NCBI RefSeq assembly: GCF_013307435.2
Contig: NZ_CP102845.1
Location: forward strand, 4,691,001-4,755,000
From: Microvirga terrae
Lineage (GTDB): Bacteria; Pseudomonadota; Alphaproteobacteria; Rhizobiales; Beijerinckiaceae
Direction of reading: 5' to 3'
DNA: 64,000 nucleotides
The notes beneath the pieces are model-generated. The model had not been told where the DNA came from. It saw only the letters and a list, made by a program, of their open reading frames with translations, and did not search any database. Position numbers and translations under genes: made by a program. Below are positions 24,901 to 33,101 of the stretch, piece by piece; within the stretch, counting starts at the first letter, position 1, and each line of letters starts with the position of its first letter.

Positions 24901-25447
24901 CCTGAACGCCCGCCGGGTTCAGGATCGGGATCATCACGTCGACGAAGTGGAATTCGGACTGGTGGGCGACGGTGGAGGATTCCGCCGTATGATCGTCGCC
25001 CATCAGAGCGAGCACGCCGCCGTTCCCCGAAGAGCCGGCCATGTTGGCGTGGCGGAAGACGTCGCCGGAGCGGTCGACGCCCGGCCCCTTGCCGTACCAG
25101 AGGCCGAAGACGCCATCATATTTGCCGTCGCCGCGGATTTCCGCCTGCTGCGAGCCCCAGACCGCCGTCGCGGCGAGCTCCTCGTTGAGGCCGGGCTGGA
25201 ACACGATGTTGGAAGCCTCGAGCCATTTCCGGGCACGCCAGAGGTTCTGGTCGAGGCCGCCGATGGGCGAGCCGCGGTAGCCGGACACGAAGCCGGCCGT
25301 GCTGAGGCCCGCCAGCCGGTCCCGCTCGCGCTGCATGAGCAGCATGCGGATGACCGCCTGGGTGCCGGTGATGAACACGTGATCCTTGGACAGATCGTAT
25401 TTGTCGTCGAGCGTGACGTGACGGAGCGCGCCATGACCTTCGGTCAT
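21947..25447 (-). CDS. Indolepyruvate ferredoxin oxidoreductase, fused single-chain type
   Basis: The 1,166-residue enzyme oxidatively decarboxylates indolepyruvate and other aryl pyruvates to acyl-CoA, reducing ferredoxin. Order: an N-terminal pyrimidine-binding half (about residues 20-420), a TPP-binding half with the block GDGTYNHSG (about 430-630), a cysteine cluster C638-EA-C641-GD-C644 with further Cys in SNCNKDFSCVQGFC, the gamma-type domain (VTGVGGTGVVTIGAIL), and a C-terminal extension. The ATG at 25447 follows GGAGGA; the frame runs open to 25654 but that part is not homologous. A perfect palindrome lies 58 bp upstream of the start. Fused forms of this length are normal in Proteobacteria. 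Confidence 0.94.
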   Translation of the reverse strand: MTEGHGALRHVTLDDKYDLSKDHVFITGTQAVIRMLLMQRERDRLAGLSTAGFVSGYRGSPIGGLDQNLWRARKWLEASNIVFQPGLNEELAATAVWGSQQAEIRGDGKYDGVFGLWYGKGPGVDRSGDVFRHANMAGSSGNGGVLALMGDDHTAESSTVAHQSEFHFVDVMIPILNPAGVQEILDYGLYGYAMSRFCGTWVAFKCVKDNIESTASVDASLDRVKIVIPDDFTMPPGGLNIRNRDGVLDQEARLQDFKRDAMLAFVRANNLNRIVLSGGRNPKIGIITVGKSYLDVRQALDELGLDEVKANDMGLRLYKVACPWPLSQRELVDFARGLDKVIVVEEKRSLIEVQLREELYGTANQPLCIGKKDEEGRWLFPVKGALDPNDIAVVIGERLLAYHNNDDLRGRVARLRHAQDVLATTGDVATRVPHFCSGCPHNSSTKVPEGMRAYAGIGCHYMVQWMDRSTEGFTQMGGEGANWIGEAPFSKRGHVFQNLGDGTYNHSGILALRWAIHTRTHVTYKILFNDAVAMTGGQQHEGGLTVDMIARQVREEGVERIALVTDEPHKYPKEIRWPAGMTIHHRTELDAVQRQLAEVPGVTVMIYDQTCASEKRRRRKRGEFPDPDKRVIINDLVCEACGDCSVQSNCVAVQPVETEFGRKRQIDQSNCNKDFSCVQGFCPSFVTVHGAKIRKAVPEAAAADGMTFKPLPDPAIPAIDRTFNVIVTGVGGTGVVTIGAILGMAAHLEGKGLGMIDMAGLAQKGGAVYSHVRLANRQDDIHAIRVSAESAHLVLGCDLVVTGTKKVLASVKEGQTALVVNTAEVMPGEFTRNADFSLPTERLKRAIKSAAGQEGVSFVDATAIATALLGNAIAANMFMLGYAYQTGRIPLSGAAIEKAIELNGEAVKMNLSAFTWGRRAAAEPELIAAMMSELKAPTESLKLSETLDEVIERRVAFLTAYQSGRYAGRYRVLVERARAAEERAVPGSTALTDAVARSLFKLMAYKDEYEVARLYTNGHFEKQVASTFEGENLAYEFHMAPPILAKKDPVTGLPRKMSFGPWMLKAMGALARFRALRGTPLDVFGYTHERRTERQLIREFEGRIEEITAKLDAGNHAVAIALAGIPQKIRGFGHVKERNLTAARAEEADLLAKFRAGPQTLPIAAE

Positions 25448-25504
25448 TATCCGTTTCCTCCTGGAGCCATGGCTCCGCTGCCGGTGTTCCGGTCTATTCT
25501 GGTG

Positions 25505-25531
25505 AGATATGTCAGTAATGCTGACATATCT
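25505..25531. promoter_or_regulatory. Perfect 11-bp palindromic operator upstream of the indolepyruvate oxidoreductase
   Basis: AGATATGTCAG and CTGACATATCT are exact inverted repeats separated by TAATG. The site sits between the divergent oxidoreductase (start 25447) and DUF1007 gene (start 25657), nearer the former. Its size and symmetry suit a dimeric repressor of the TetR, GntR or MarR type. No regulator gene is adjacent, so its owner is unknown. Confidence 0.72.
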
Positions 25532-25656
25532 TCCGGAGCCCGTCAATCGATGCGCAGCTGGGCGCGCCTTCGTTTCGCCTCTGTTAACCACGAAACCCGC
25601 ATACCGCTCCCGATATCCGGATTCTGCCGGAAGCGTCGCTGTTCCAGGGTCCATGC

Positions 25657-26298
25657 ATGATACGACATCTTGGTCTGAAAACCGCCGTGGCGGCTCTTGT
25701 CCTGGGCGCGGCCTCGCCGGCCCTTGCGCACCCCCATGTCTGGGTCACCGCCAAGGCTGAGATCGTATTCGCGCCGGATGGGAAGGTGACGGGCGTGCGC
25801 CATCACTGGACCTTCGACGAGGCCTACACGGCCTACGTGACCCAGGGCCTCGACACCAACGGCGACGGCAAGCTCTCCCCGGAGGAGCTCCAGGACCTGG
25901 CGAACGAGAATGCCGCCTCTCTGAACGAGTTCGATTACTTCACGGTGCTGAAGGCCCGCGGCAAGCCGCAGAGCTTCGACTCGCCCCGGGACGCTCGGAT
26001 GACCATGGAGAAGACCCAGGTCGCCATGTCGTTCTTCCTGCCGCTCAAGGCGCCGGCGCTCCCCTCGGGCGCCGTGTCCATCGAGATCGAGGATCCGACG
26101 TTCTTCGTCTATTTCAGCCTGTCGGACGGCCAGACGGCCGTGTCGCTCGCCAATGCCCCGCAGGGCTGCGTGACGAGCATCGCCAAGGCCAAGCCGCTCG
26201 AGGCCTCCATGCAGCAGATCCTGCAGAACGAAGGCGCGATCCAGCCTCAGGATATCGGGGTCGAATATTCCAACCGGGCCATCATCGCATGTCCCTGA
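25657..26298 (+). CDS. DUF1007 exported protein of a nickel/cobalt transport pair
   Basis: The 213-residue protein has a signal peptide (ending SPALA) and a mature N-terminus HPHVWV that is typical of DUF1007 and could bind a metal. An EF-hand-like segment DTNGDGKLSPEE lies near residues 66-77. DUF1007 proteins are encoded beside NicO/RcnA-type transporters and are thought to assist metal handling in the periplasm. The stop overlaps the NicO gene start by 10 bp, giving translational coupling. It is divergent from the oxidoreductase gene. Confidence 0.88.
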   Translation: MIRHLGLKTAVAALVLGAASPALAHPHVWVTAKAEIVFAPDGKVTGVRHHWTFDEAYTAYVTQGLDTNGDGKLSPEELQDLANENAASLNEFDYFTVLKARGKPQSFDSPRDARMTMEKTQVAMSFFLPLKAPALPSGAVSIEIEDPTFFVYFSLSDGQTAVSLANAPQGCVTSIAKAKPLEASMQQILQNEGAIQPQDIGVEYSNRAIIACP

Positions 26299-27305
26299 CG
26301 TCGGACGCCCCTGCCCTTCCTGGCGCGGGCCGGACGCCGTTGTGGCGCCGGCTCGGCCTCGCGCTGGCTGCCGTGGCGATCGTCGCCCTGGCCATGGGGC
26401 TGATCGGCCTGTGGCTGGGTCCGATCGGCAAGGCGCCGCCGCGCAACCCCTTCGGCATGGGCCTGCGCGAGGCGACGCCCTCGGGCAGTCTCGGGGCCTG
26501 GATCCTGTCCGTGCAGTCGGGCTTCTACGGCAGCCTGCAGGCCGGCGTGCGGGCGATGAAGGAGAACGGCTCCGCCCTGTTCTCCCTGCTGCTCGTCGGC
26601 TTCGCCTACGGGGTCTTCCATGCGGCCGGGCCCGGGCACGGCAAGGGCGTGATCTCGGCCTATCTCGTGGCCGACGAGAAGGCCCTGCGCAAGGGCTTCC
26701 TCTTGAGCCTGGCGGCCGCCCTCGTGCAGGCGCTGGTCGCCATCGCGATCGTGGCCGTCGTAAGCCTCGCGCTGCGCGCCACGGCGTCCACCATGAACAG
26801 GCTCGCCATGAACGTGGAAGTGGCGAGCTTCCTGGCCGTCGCCCTGCTCGGCGCCGTCATGACCTGGCGCAAGGCCGGCAAGGTTCTCGGCGTGATGGCG
26901 CTCGCCCGGAACCCTTATGCGCCCGTCCAGGAGGATTGCGACCATGTCCACATGCCGCCGCCACAGGAGCTCGGCCGCCTGACAGGCTGGAGGGACATGG
27001 CCGGCGTGGCGCTCGCCGCCGGCATCCGCCCGTGCGCGGGCGCCCTCATCGTGCTGGTCTTTTCCCTGTCCCAGGGCCTCTTCGTGGCCGGCATCGCGGC
27101 GACCTTCGCCATGGCACTCGGCACGGCGCTCACCACGGGGGCCATCGCGGCGCTCGCGGTCTTCTTCAAGGCCATGGCCCTGAGGATCGCCGGCGGACGC
27201 GGAGCCTCGGGCGCCGTCGCCATCGCGGGCCTCGAGCTTCTGGCCGCCGCGTTCGTGCTGGTGCTGGGAGGAAGCCTCCTCTACGGTCTCCGGGCAGGCG
27301 GCTAG
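26289..27305 (+). CDS. NicO/RcnA-type nickel/cobalt transporter
   Basis: The 338-residue inner-membrane protein has an N-terminal TM helix, then about six more. The family blocks GFAYGVFHAAGPGHGKGVISAYL and AAGIRPCAGALIVLVFSLSQG are clear. A short His-containing loop (DCDHVHMPPP) links the two halves. Members of the family export or import Ni2+/Co2+; direction cannot be read from sequence, though pairing with a DUF1007 protein favours export. It overlaps the upstream gene by 10 bp. Its TAG stop shares the CTAG palindrome at 27302-27305 with the convergent gene. Confidence 0.88.
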   Translation: MSLTSDAPALPGAGRTPLWRRLGLALAAVAIVALAMGLIGLWLGPIGKAPPRNPFGMGLREATPSGSLGAWILSVQSGFYGSLQAGVRAMKENGSALFSLLLVGFAYGVFHAAGPGHGKGVISAYLVADEKALRKGFLLSLAAALVQALVAIAIVAVVSLALRATASTMNRLAMNVEVASFLAVALLGAVMTWRKAGKVLGVMALARNPYAPVQEDCDHVHMPPPQELGRLTGWRDMAGVALAAGIRPCAGALIVLVFSLSQGLFVAGIAATFAMALGTALTTGAIAALAVFFKAMALRIAGGRGASGAVAIAGLELLAAAFVLVLGGSLLYGLRAGG

Positions 27306-28900
27306 AGTCCCAATGATCCGCCGTCGGAGCGCGGATCGTGCACCGCCTCGACGCGACCGTTGCGCGGGTGCTTCACCAGCATGCCCGCATGACCGAAGCG
27401 TCCGGAATAGGCCTCCTCCGTCTCTTCGACGGCATGGCCGAGCCGTGAGAGGCCGCGGATCAGGCCGGGATCGAAACCGCTTTCCACCTTCAGCACGACC
27501 TCGCGCTCGCGCAATCTCGCATCCAGCAGCCAGCGGGGCGCTTCCACCGCGTCGGCGAGGTTCATGCCGACATCCGCATAGCGGGTGAAGATCTGGCTGA
27601 GAAACTGGGGCTGGGTTTCGCCGCCCATCGCGCCGAAGGACAGCACTCGCCCGTCGTCGAACACGGCCATGGCCGGATTGAGGGAATGGAGCGGCCGGTG
27701 GCCGGGCTCCAGACGGTTGCGGCTTGCCGGATCGAGCGAGAAGGCCGTGCCGCGGTTGTGCCAGAGGACACCCGTCGCCGGTAGCAGGCAGCCGGAGCCA
27801 TAGGCCCAGAACACGGACTGGATATAGGACACGGCAAGACCGTCACGGTCGATGGCGCCCATCCAGATCGTGTCGCCGTCGATGGGGCGCGGCAGGGGAA
27901 AGGGCGCAGCCCGCGTCATGTCGATGAGGGCAGCCTCCCGTTCCAGCGCCTGGGGCGTCAGGAAGGAGGCCGGGTCACGAACGAGGTTCCGCGGGTCAGC
28001 CACCACCCGGTCGCGGAGGGAGAAGGCGCGCTTCGAGGCCTCGATGAGCCCGTGATGGCGTTCAGGCGTCTCGCCTCCGAGCCCCTTGAGCCGCTCGACC
28101 ATGCCCAGGATCAGCAGGGTGGCCAGTCCCTGGCTCGGCGGCGGCAGGTTGTAGATCGTGGAGCGATTCAATCGAACCGACAGAGGCTCCACCACGCGGG
28201 CACGATAGGTCTCGAGATCCTTACGGGTGATCGGGCTGCCGATCCGCTCGAGATCCAGGGCGATCTCCCGCCCCACATCGCCCCGGTAGAAATCGCCGAG
28301 ACCCGCATGGGCGAGCTGCTCCAGGGTGTCGGCGAGGCGCGGCGTCCGCCTCTGGGTGCCCTCCGGCGCTCTCTTGCCTTCGACCAGGAAGGCTTCGGCG
28401 AAACCGGGAACCCCGTAGAGGGCCGCCTCCTCGCCAGTCTTGAACCACTCCTCGGAGCGGGAGACCGGGTAGCCGTCGCGGGCGAAGCGGATGGCGTCGC
28501 CCAGCAGGAGGTCGACAGGGAGAGTCCCGCCCAGCGCCCTGGCGAGCTCCAGCGCCAGCCCCCATCCGGCCACCGCCCCGGCCACCGTGAGCGCCGCATC
28601 GGCCCCTCGCGGCGGGACGGCGTCGTAGCCCTTGTCCCGGTACCGCTTGATCGTGGCGAGGGAACCGGCCGGCCCTGAGGCATCGAGGGCGTGGACGCGG
28701 CCCTTCGGCTCCCGGACCAGCCAGAAGCCGTCGCCTCCCAGGCCGTTCATGTGCGGGTAGACCACGGCGATCGTCGCCGCCATGGCCACCATGGCTTCGA
28801 CCGCGTTGCCGCCGGCGGCGAGAATGGTCTGGCCGGTCTCGGCCGCAAGAATGTGAGGGGCCGCAACGGCGGCCGTCGAGAAGACGGGGGTTTCGGGCAT
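27302..28900 (-). CDS. Gamma-glutamyltransferase family protein (YwrD-like)
   Basis: The 532-residue Ntn-hydrolase family protein shows the N-terminal block ILAAGGNAVEAMVAMAATIAVVYPHMNGLGGDGFWL and the cleavage/nucleophile region DGDT-IWMGAIDRDG, where Thr344 would become the N-terminal nucleophile after self-cleavage. The C-terminal small-subunit block is SLNPAMAVFDDGRVLSFGAMGG. GGT-like enzymes of this branch act on gamma-glutamyl compounds or related amides. No signal peptide is visible, so a cytoplasmic location is inferred. The ATG at 28900 is used; a GTG at 28951 keeps the frame but has no ribosome site. Confidence 0.85.
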   Translation of the reverse strand: MPETPVFSTAAVAAPHILAAETGQTILAAGGNAVEAMVAMAATIAVVYPHMNGLGGDGFWLVREPKGRVHALDASGPAGSLATIKRYRDKGYDAVPPRGADAALTVAGAVAGWGLALELARALGGTLPVDLLLGDAIRFARDGYPVSRSEEWFKTGEEAALYGVPGFAEAFLVEGKRAPEGTQRRTPRLADTLEQLAHAGLGDFYRGDVGREIALDLERIGSPITRKDLETYRARVVEPLSVRLNRSTIYNLPPPSQGLATLLILGMVERLKGLGGETPERHHGLIEASKRAFSLRDRVVADPRNLVRDPASFLTPQALEREAALIDMTRAAPFPLPRPIDGDTIWMGAIDRDGLAVSYIQSVFWAYGSGCLLPATGVLWHNRGTAFSLDPASRNRLEPGHRPLHSLNPAMAVFDDGRVLSFGAMGGETQPQFLSQIFTRYADVGMNLADAVEAPRWLLDARLREREVVLKVESGFDPGLIRGLSRLGHAVEETEEAYSGRFGHAGMLVKHPRNGRVEAVHDPRSDGGSLGL

Positions 28901-29003
28901 GGGCTCTTGAATGTGAGGCGCGACAGAATGAGATTCGGGGAGAACTTGCACCCGAGGGGGCGTTTAGGGTAGTCCCCTTTGCAGCAAACGGAGTTAGGCA
29001 AAA

Positions 29004-29246
29004 GTGGCTCAGGCGAAAAGCACCAACTGGCGCAACGTGATCACCATCATGAGCATCATGATCCTGGTGGGCGCGGAGGTCTTCGGCGTCGCGATCGCCG
29101 CCGGGTGGGCCATCGCCGGCCTGTTCGAGCTCGGCGACTACGTGGGCTACGCGCTGATGGTTCTGTTCAGCCTGTTCGCCATCTACATCCTGGTCCATCT
29201 CTGGCGCCGCTGCGTCGCCGTCGAGCCCCTGACCGGACGGGCTTAA
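29004..29246 (+). CDS. Small two-helix membrane protein of unknown function
   Basis: The 80-residue product has two hydrophobic helices (ITIMSIMILVGAEVFGVAIAAGWAIAGLF and VGYALMVLFSLFAIYILVHLW) and a short C-terminal tail. GTG at 29004 is the start, with a GGAG about ten bases upstream. The gene is single, between two minus-strand operons. Its TAA shares the TTAA palindrome at 29243-29246 with the convergent DUF1850 gene. No function can be assigned. Confidence 0.7.
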   Translation: MAQAKSTNWRNVITIMSIMILVGAEVFGVAIAAGWAIAGLFELGDYVGYALMVLFSLFAIYILVHLWRRCVAVEPLTGRA

Positions 29247-29611
29247 GGGCCCTCGCACGCCTTCATGACGATCGGATCGGCCCCGGGCGGCACATAGGCC
29301 TCCATTGGGCGGCATTCGCCCGCGATGCAGATCCGCCAATCCGCCGTCGCGCCCGAGCGGCGCATGACCACCTCGGCTAGGGGCGGCAGGCTGGGCTTCC
29401 ACGACCAGACCCCGTTGATGAACTTGGCCTCTGGCGGAGGCTCCATGCCGGCCCCGGAGCCGCGCACCCGCGCCTCGACGAGTTCGAGCCCGGCTGGGGT
29501 CGAGCGCCAATGCTCCTCCCAGACGATCCTTTCGACCGAATGGGTCCAGGCGAGCGTGATCGCGCCCGCCATGAGGGGCGCGACCGTTGCGCCGGCGATC
29601 AGGCAGATCAT
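29243..29611 (-). CDS. DUF1850 protein of the TAXI-TRAP operon
   Basis: The 122-residue product begins with a hydrophobic segment (MICLIAGATVAPLMAGAIT) and carries the DUF1850 pattern: ITLAWTHSVERIVWEEHW, VEARVRGSGAGMEPP, and a conserved ICIAGECRPM near the end. DUF1850 proteins are encoded with fused TRAP permeases of the TAXI class; their job is not established. The ATG overlaps the permease stop by one base (TGATG at 29609-29613), so the two are coupled. Confidence 0.85.
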   Translation of the reverse strand: MICLIAGATVAPLMAGAITLAWTHSVERIVWEEHWRSTPAGLELVEARVRGSGAGMEPPPEAKFINGVWSWKPSLPPLAEVVMRRSGATADWRICIAGECRPMEAYVPPGADPIVMKACEGP

Positions 29612-31902
29612 CAGCCGATGGCGGGTGTGGCGACCTGGCGGGACCGCCAGACGTGGAAGCCGACGAAAAGACCCGCGAGCACGAAGCCAACCTCGTCGGT
29701 GAGCGGGATCGCCGCCACGAGGAAGGCCGCCGCCACCGCTGCCCAGAGGCGCTCCCACCAACTTACGGACTTAAGGAAATAGCCCACGGAGGCCACGCCC
29801 CAGAGTGTCATGGCAAGAGTCGCCTTGAGCACGATGTAGACCACCGCGAGCCAGTAGCCCGCCCCCTCGAGCCCAGGCACCGGCTGCAGCATCAGGGTGG
29901 GGTCATAGACGGCCATATAGGGAATGACGAAGCCGGGCAGCGCGATCCTGACGGCCTGGATGCCGATCTTGAGGCCCGATTCCTTCGCCATGGGGGCCGC
30001 CGCGAAGGCCGCAAGCGCCACCGGCGGCGTCAGGTCCGCCATGATGCCGAAATAGAAGACGAACATGTGCGAGACGATGAGCGGAACGTCGAGCTGCAGC
30101 AGGATGGGAGCGGCCAGCGACGAGGTGATGATGTAGTTCGGGATCGTCGGGATGCCCATGCCGAGGATCAGGCTGAAGATCATGGTGAGCACGAGGGCCG
30201 CGAAGATGTTCTCCTTGCCGATCGAGATCATCCAGGTGCCCACGATGGTGCCGAGGCCGGTGAGCGTCATGGTGCCGATCACGATGCCGACCACCGCGCA
30301 GGCGAGGCCCACGGGAAGCGCCTGACGGGCCCCGTCCGCCAACGCGTCCACGCAGGCCTGTAGGGTCGTGCGGCCCCGTCCCGAGAAGGCGTTCCACAGG
30401 CACAGGCCGGCCACCACGAGAACGACGAGCGTCACGGTCGAGGCGAGCGAGTATGCCGAGAGCAGGGCGAGCCCGATCCAGAAGGCGATCCGCAGCGCCG
30501 GCGTCGCGAAGCCGGCCACGATGGCCGTGCCGAGGATCAGCGCAACGGTGAGCGACAGGCCGACGGCCCCGGCGAAGAGCGGCGTGTAGCCGGTAAAGAG
30601 CAGGTAGACGAGAACGCCGAGCGGGGCGATGAGGAACCACTTCGTCCTGAGCTCGGTCCAGGCGTTCGGCAGTTCCGACTTCGGGAGGCCGCGCAGGTTG
30701 CGCTTGCCGGCCTCGAGATGCACCGCGAGGTAGCAGGCGGCGAAATAGAGGACGGCCGGGATGATCGCCGCTTCGACGATCTTCGAATACGGCACGTCGA
30801 TGGTCTCGGCCATGATGAACGCCACGGCGCCCATGACGGGCGGCATGATCTGGCCGCCCATGGACGAGGTCGCCTCGACGCCGCCCGCGAAGGCCGAGGT
30901 GAAGCCGAAGCGCTTCATGAGCGGGATCGTGAACTGGCCCGACGCCACCACGTTGGCGACGCCCGAGCCCGAGACGGTGCCCATCAGGGCCGAGGACGCG
31001 ACGCAGACCTTGCCGGGCCCGCCCTGCTTGTCGCCGAACACCGCCATCGAGATGTCGTTGAAGAAGTCGATGACACCGGCCTTCTCCATGAAGGCGCCGA
31101 ACAGAATGAACAGGAATATGTAGGTTGCCGAGACCAGCGTCGGCGTCCCGTAAATGCCTTCCGTGCCGAAGGACATGTGCTCGATCACCTGCTCCAGCGA
31201 ATAGCCGCGATGATCGAGGGGAGCCGGCAGGAGATGCCCGAACAGGCAATAGGACAGGAACAGGCCGGCCACGATGGGAAGCGCCGGTCCCATGACGCGC
31301 CAGATGAGATAGATGAGGATTGCGAGCCCGGCGATGCCGACGACGAGATCGAGGGTGGTGAGCTCACCCGCGCGGATGACCAGCTCCTCGTAAAGCGCCC
31401 AGTGGTACAGGCCCACCAGGAAGCTCGTGACGCCGACGATCCACCCAACGGCGCGCAAGGACGAGGACCCGGACCGGTGGTTGGCGATCATCGCTCCGGC
31501 CACGAGGCACAGGAAGCCCACGTGAATCGTGCGCACGACCTGGCTCGGCATGCTGCCGCCGAACCAGAGGACGAGCCCGAAGGCGCCCGCGATGGCGATC
31601 CAGGCGAGCACGCCGTCGAGGATGCGGCGGCGGCGCACGGCGAGCCCGATCAGCCACGCGGCCCAGGCCGCCATGGCCACGGCCCAGAGATGCGTGAGGT
31701 TCAAGGACGCGATGAAGGGCTGATCGAGCGGGATGCCGAAGGACGTGATGATCTGGAACGTGGAGAACGCGACGGCGATCCAGAAAAGAACCCTGCCCGT
31801 CAGACCCTCGCCGAAGCTCTCCGGCAGGCCGTGTTCCGGGTTCACGGTGTCAGCCGGCGCTTCCATCTGGGCGAGTTCGGAACTGTTCGCTCCCTGGCTC
31901 AT
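29611..31902 (-). CDS. TRAP transporter fused permease (DctQM-type), TAXI class
   Basis: The 763-residue inner-membrane protein fuses the small (4-TM) and large (12-TM) TRAP permease units. The DctM-like part has FLFILFGAFMEKAGVIDFFNDI, the TVSGSGVANVVASGQFTIPLMKRFGF block and the symmetric GMGIPTIPNYIITSSLAAPIL. It uses ion gradients to import a solute delivered by the TAXI protein encoded upstream. A GAGGAAG site precedes the ATG at 31902. A terminator-like hairpin separates it from the binding-protein gene. The substrate is unknown; characterised TAXI systems handle glutamate-like acids, but this is weak guidance. Confidence 0.92.
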   Translation of the reverse strand: MSQGANSSELAQMEAPADTVNPEHGLPESFGEGLTGRVLFWIAVAFSTFQIITSFGIPLDQPFIASLNLTHLWAVAMAAWAAWLIGLAVRRRRILDGVLAWIAIAGAFGLVLWFGGSMPSQVVRTIHVGFLCLVAGAMIANHRSGSSSLRAVGWIVGVTSFLVGLYHWALYEELVIRAGELTTLDLVVGIAGLAILIYLIWRVMGPALPIVAGLFLSYCLFGHLLPAPLDHRGYSLEQVIEHMSFGTEGIYGTPTLVSATYIFLFILFGAFMEKAGVIDFFNDISMAVFGDKQGGPGKVCVASSALMGTVSGSGVANVVASGQFTIPLMKRFGFTSAFAGGVEATSSMGGQIMPPVMGAVAFIMAETIDVPYSKIVEAAIIPAVLYFAACYLAVHLEAGKRNLRGLPKSELPNAWTELRTKWFLIAPLGVLVYLLFTGYTPLFAGAVGLSLTVALILGTAIVAGFATPALRIAFWIGLALLSAYSLASTVTLVVLVVAGLCLWNAFSGRGRTTLQACVDALADGARQALPVGLACAVVGIVIGTMTLTGLGTIVGTWMISIGKENIFAALVLTMIFSLILGMGIPTIPNYIITSSLAAPILLQLDVPLIVSHMFVFYFGIMADLTPPVALAAFAAAPMAKESGLKIGIQAVRIALPGFVIPYMAVYDPTLMLQPVPGLEGAGYWLAVVYIVLKATLAMTLWGVASVGYFLKSVSWWERLWAAVAAAFLVAAIPLTDEVGFVLAGLFVGFHVWRSRQVATPAIG

Positions 31903-31934
31903 GACGCTTCCTCAACGGTTGTTCTTCTTGTCAC

Positions 31935-31967
31935 AAAAAAGCCGGAGCAGTTCACCTGCTCCGGCTG
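31935..31967 (-). terminator. Hairpin with T-tract between TAXI binding protein and permease
   Basis: On the minus strand AGCCGGAGCAG and CTGCTCCGGCT pair around GTGAA and run into TTTTTT. It lies inside the operon, 22 bp after the binding-protein stop. It would let most transcripts stop after the binding protein, giving more of it than permease. The hairpin is seen; the stoichiometric role is inferred. Confidence 0.85.
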
Positions 31968-31989
31968 GAATGTAAATCGGCCGAAGGGT

Positions 31990-32958
31990 TTAGGAGCCCT
32001 GCTTCTTGATGCCCTTCTCGTCGAAATAGCGCTGCGCGCCTGGATGCATCGGGACGGGCATGCCGGAGAGCGCGCTTTCGAGCTTGATGTCCTTGGCGGC
32101 CGCATGGGCGGCGGCGAGATCCGGCAGGCTCTCGTAGATCGCCTTGGTCATCTGGTAGACGGTCTCGTCCTTCACGCCCGAATGGGTGACGAGGTAGTTC
32201 ACCACCGCGGCCGTCTGCACGGGAGCGGTCTGGCCTCCGTACGTGTTGGCCGGGATCGTGGCCTTCACGTAGGGCGTGCCCACCTTGTCCACGACGCTGG
32301 CCGGGATTTCCACCACGACGATCGGCACCGAGGTGGCCAGGTCGCGGATGGACGAGACGCCGAGGCCGGCCGATTGCAGGGTGGCGTCGAGCTGGCGGTT
32401 CTTCATCAGTTCGACGGATTCACCGAAGGGCAGGTACTCGACCTTGCCGAGATCCTTGTAGGTCAGGCCGGCCCCCTGGAGGATCGCCCGGGCGTTGAGC
32501 TCGGTGCCGGATTTGGGCGCGCCGACGGAGAGGCGCTTGCCCTTCAGGTCGGCGAGCGACTTGATGCCGGATTCCTGCGTCGCCACGATCTGGATGTAGT
32601 TGGGATAGATCGCCGTGATGCCGCGCAGCTTGTCGAGCTTGCTCTTGAAGCCGGCCTCCTCATCGCCGGCCCAGCCCATGGCGAGGCTGTCCCCGAGGGT
32701 GAAGCCGATCTCGCCCTTGCCCTGCTGCAGGAGGGTGAGGTTTTCCACCGAGGCCTTCGTGGCCTGGACCGAGGGGCGGGAGCCCTGGACCTTGTCCGTG
32801 AAGACCTTGGAGAGGGCGACGCCGAGCGGGTAATAGACGCCCGAGGTGCCGCCGGTGAGGACGTTGATGAAGTCCTGGGCCTGGGCCGGCAGGCTGGTTC
32901 CCGCAAGCGCAAGGGCGGCCGCAGCGCCGACGGCGCGGCGCATGACTTTCCGAAACAT
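31990..32958 (-). CDS. TAXI-family TRAP transporter solute-binding protein
   Basis: The 322-residue periplasmic protein has a signal peptide (ending LPAQAQDF) and the TAXI pattern: NVLTGGTSGVYYPLGVALSKVF, LAMGWAGDEEAGF, LRGITAIYPNYIQIVA, LKGKRLSVGAPKSGTELNARAIL. The C-terminal IPVHPGA-like segment reads PVPMHPGAQRYFDEKG. It is the first gene of the operon binding protein, fused permease, DUF1850. AGGGAG precedes the ATG at 32958. A second, different TAXI protein is encoded at the right edge of the window. Confidence 0.93.
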   Translation of the reverse strand: MFRKVMRRAVGAAAALALAGTSLPAQAQDFINVLTGGTSGVYYPLGVALSKVFTDKVQGSRPSVQATKASVENLTLLQQGKGEIGFTLGDSLAMGWAGDEEAGFKSKLDKLRGITAIYPNYIQIVATQESGIKSLADLKGKRLSVGAPKSGTELNARAILQGAGLTYKDLGKVEYLPFGESVELMKNRQLDATLQSAGLGVSSIRDLATSVPIVVVEIPASVVDKVGTPYVKATIPANTYGGQTAPVQTAAVVNYLVTHSGVKDETVYQMTKAIYESLPDLAAAHAAAKDIKLESALSGMPVPMHPGAQRYFDEKGIKKQGS

Positions 32959-33101
32959 GGCGTACTCCCTATCTGATGGCGCAGTTATTCCTACGCCTGT
33001 GTGTGGGGTAACTTTGCCCGCTGACGAAGATTTCTCAAGAGGCTATGAGAGACTTAATCCTGCCACCTTGGTCGGTAGGGGTGCGTCCTCCCAGAGATCA
33101 C

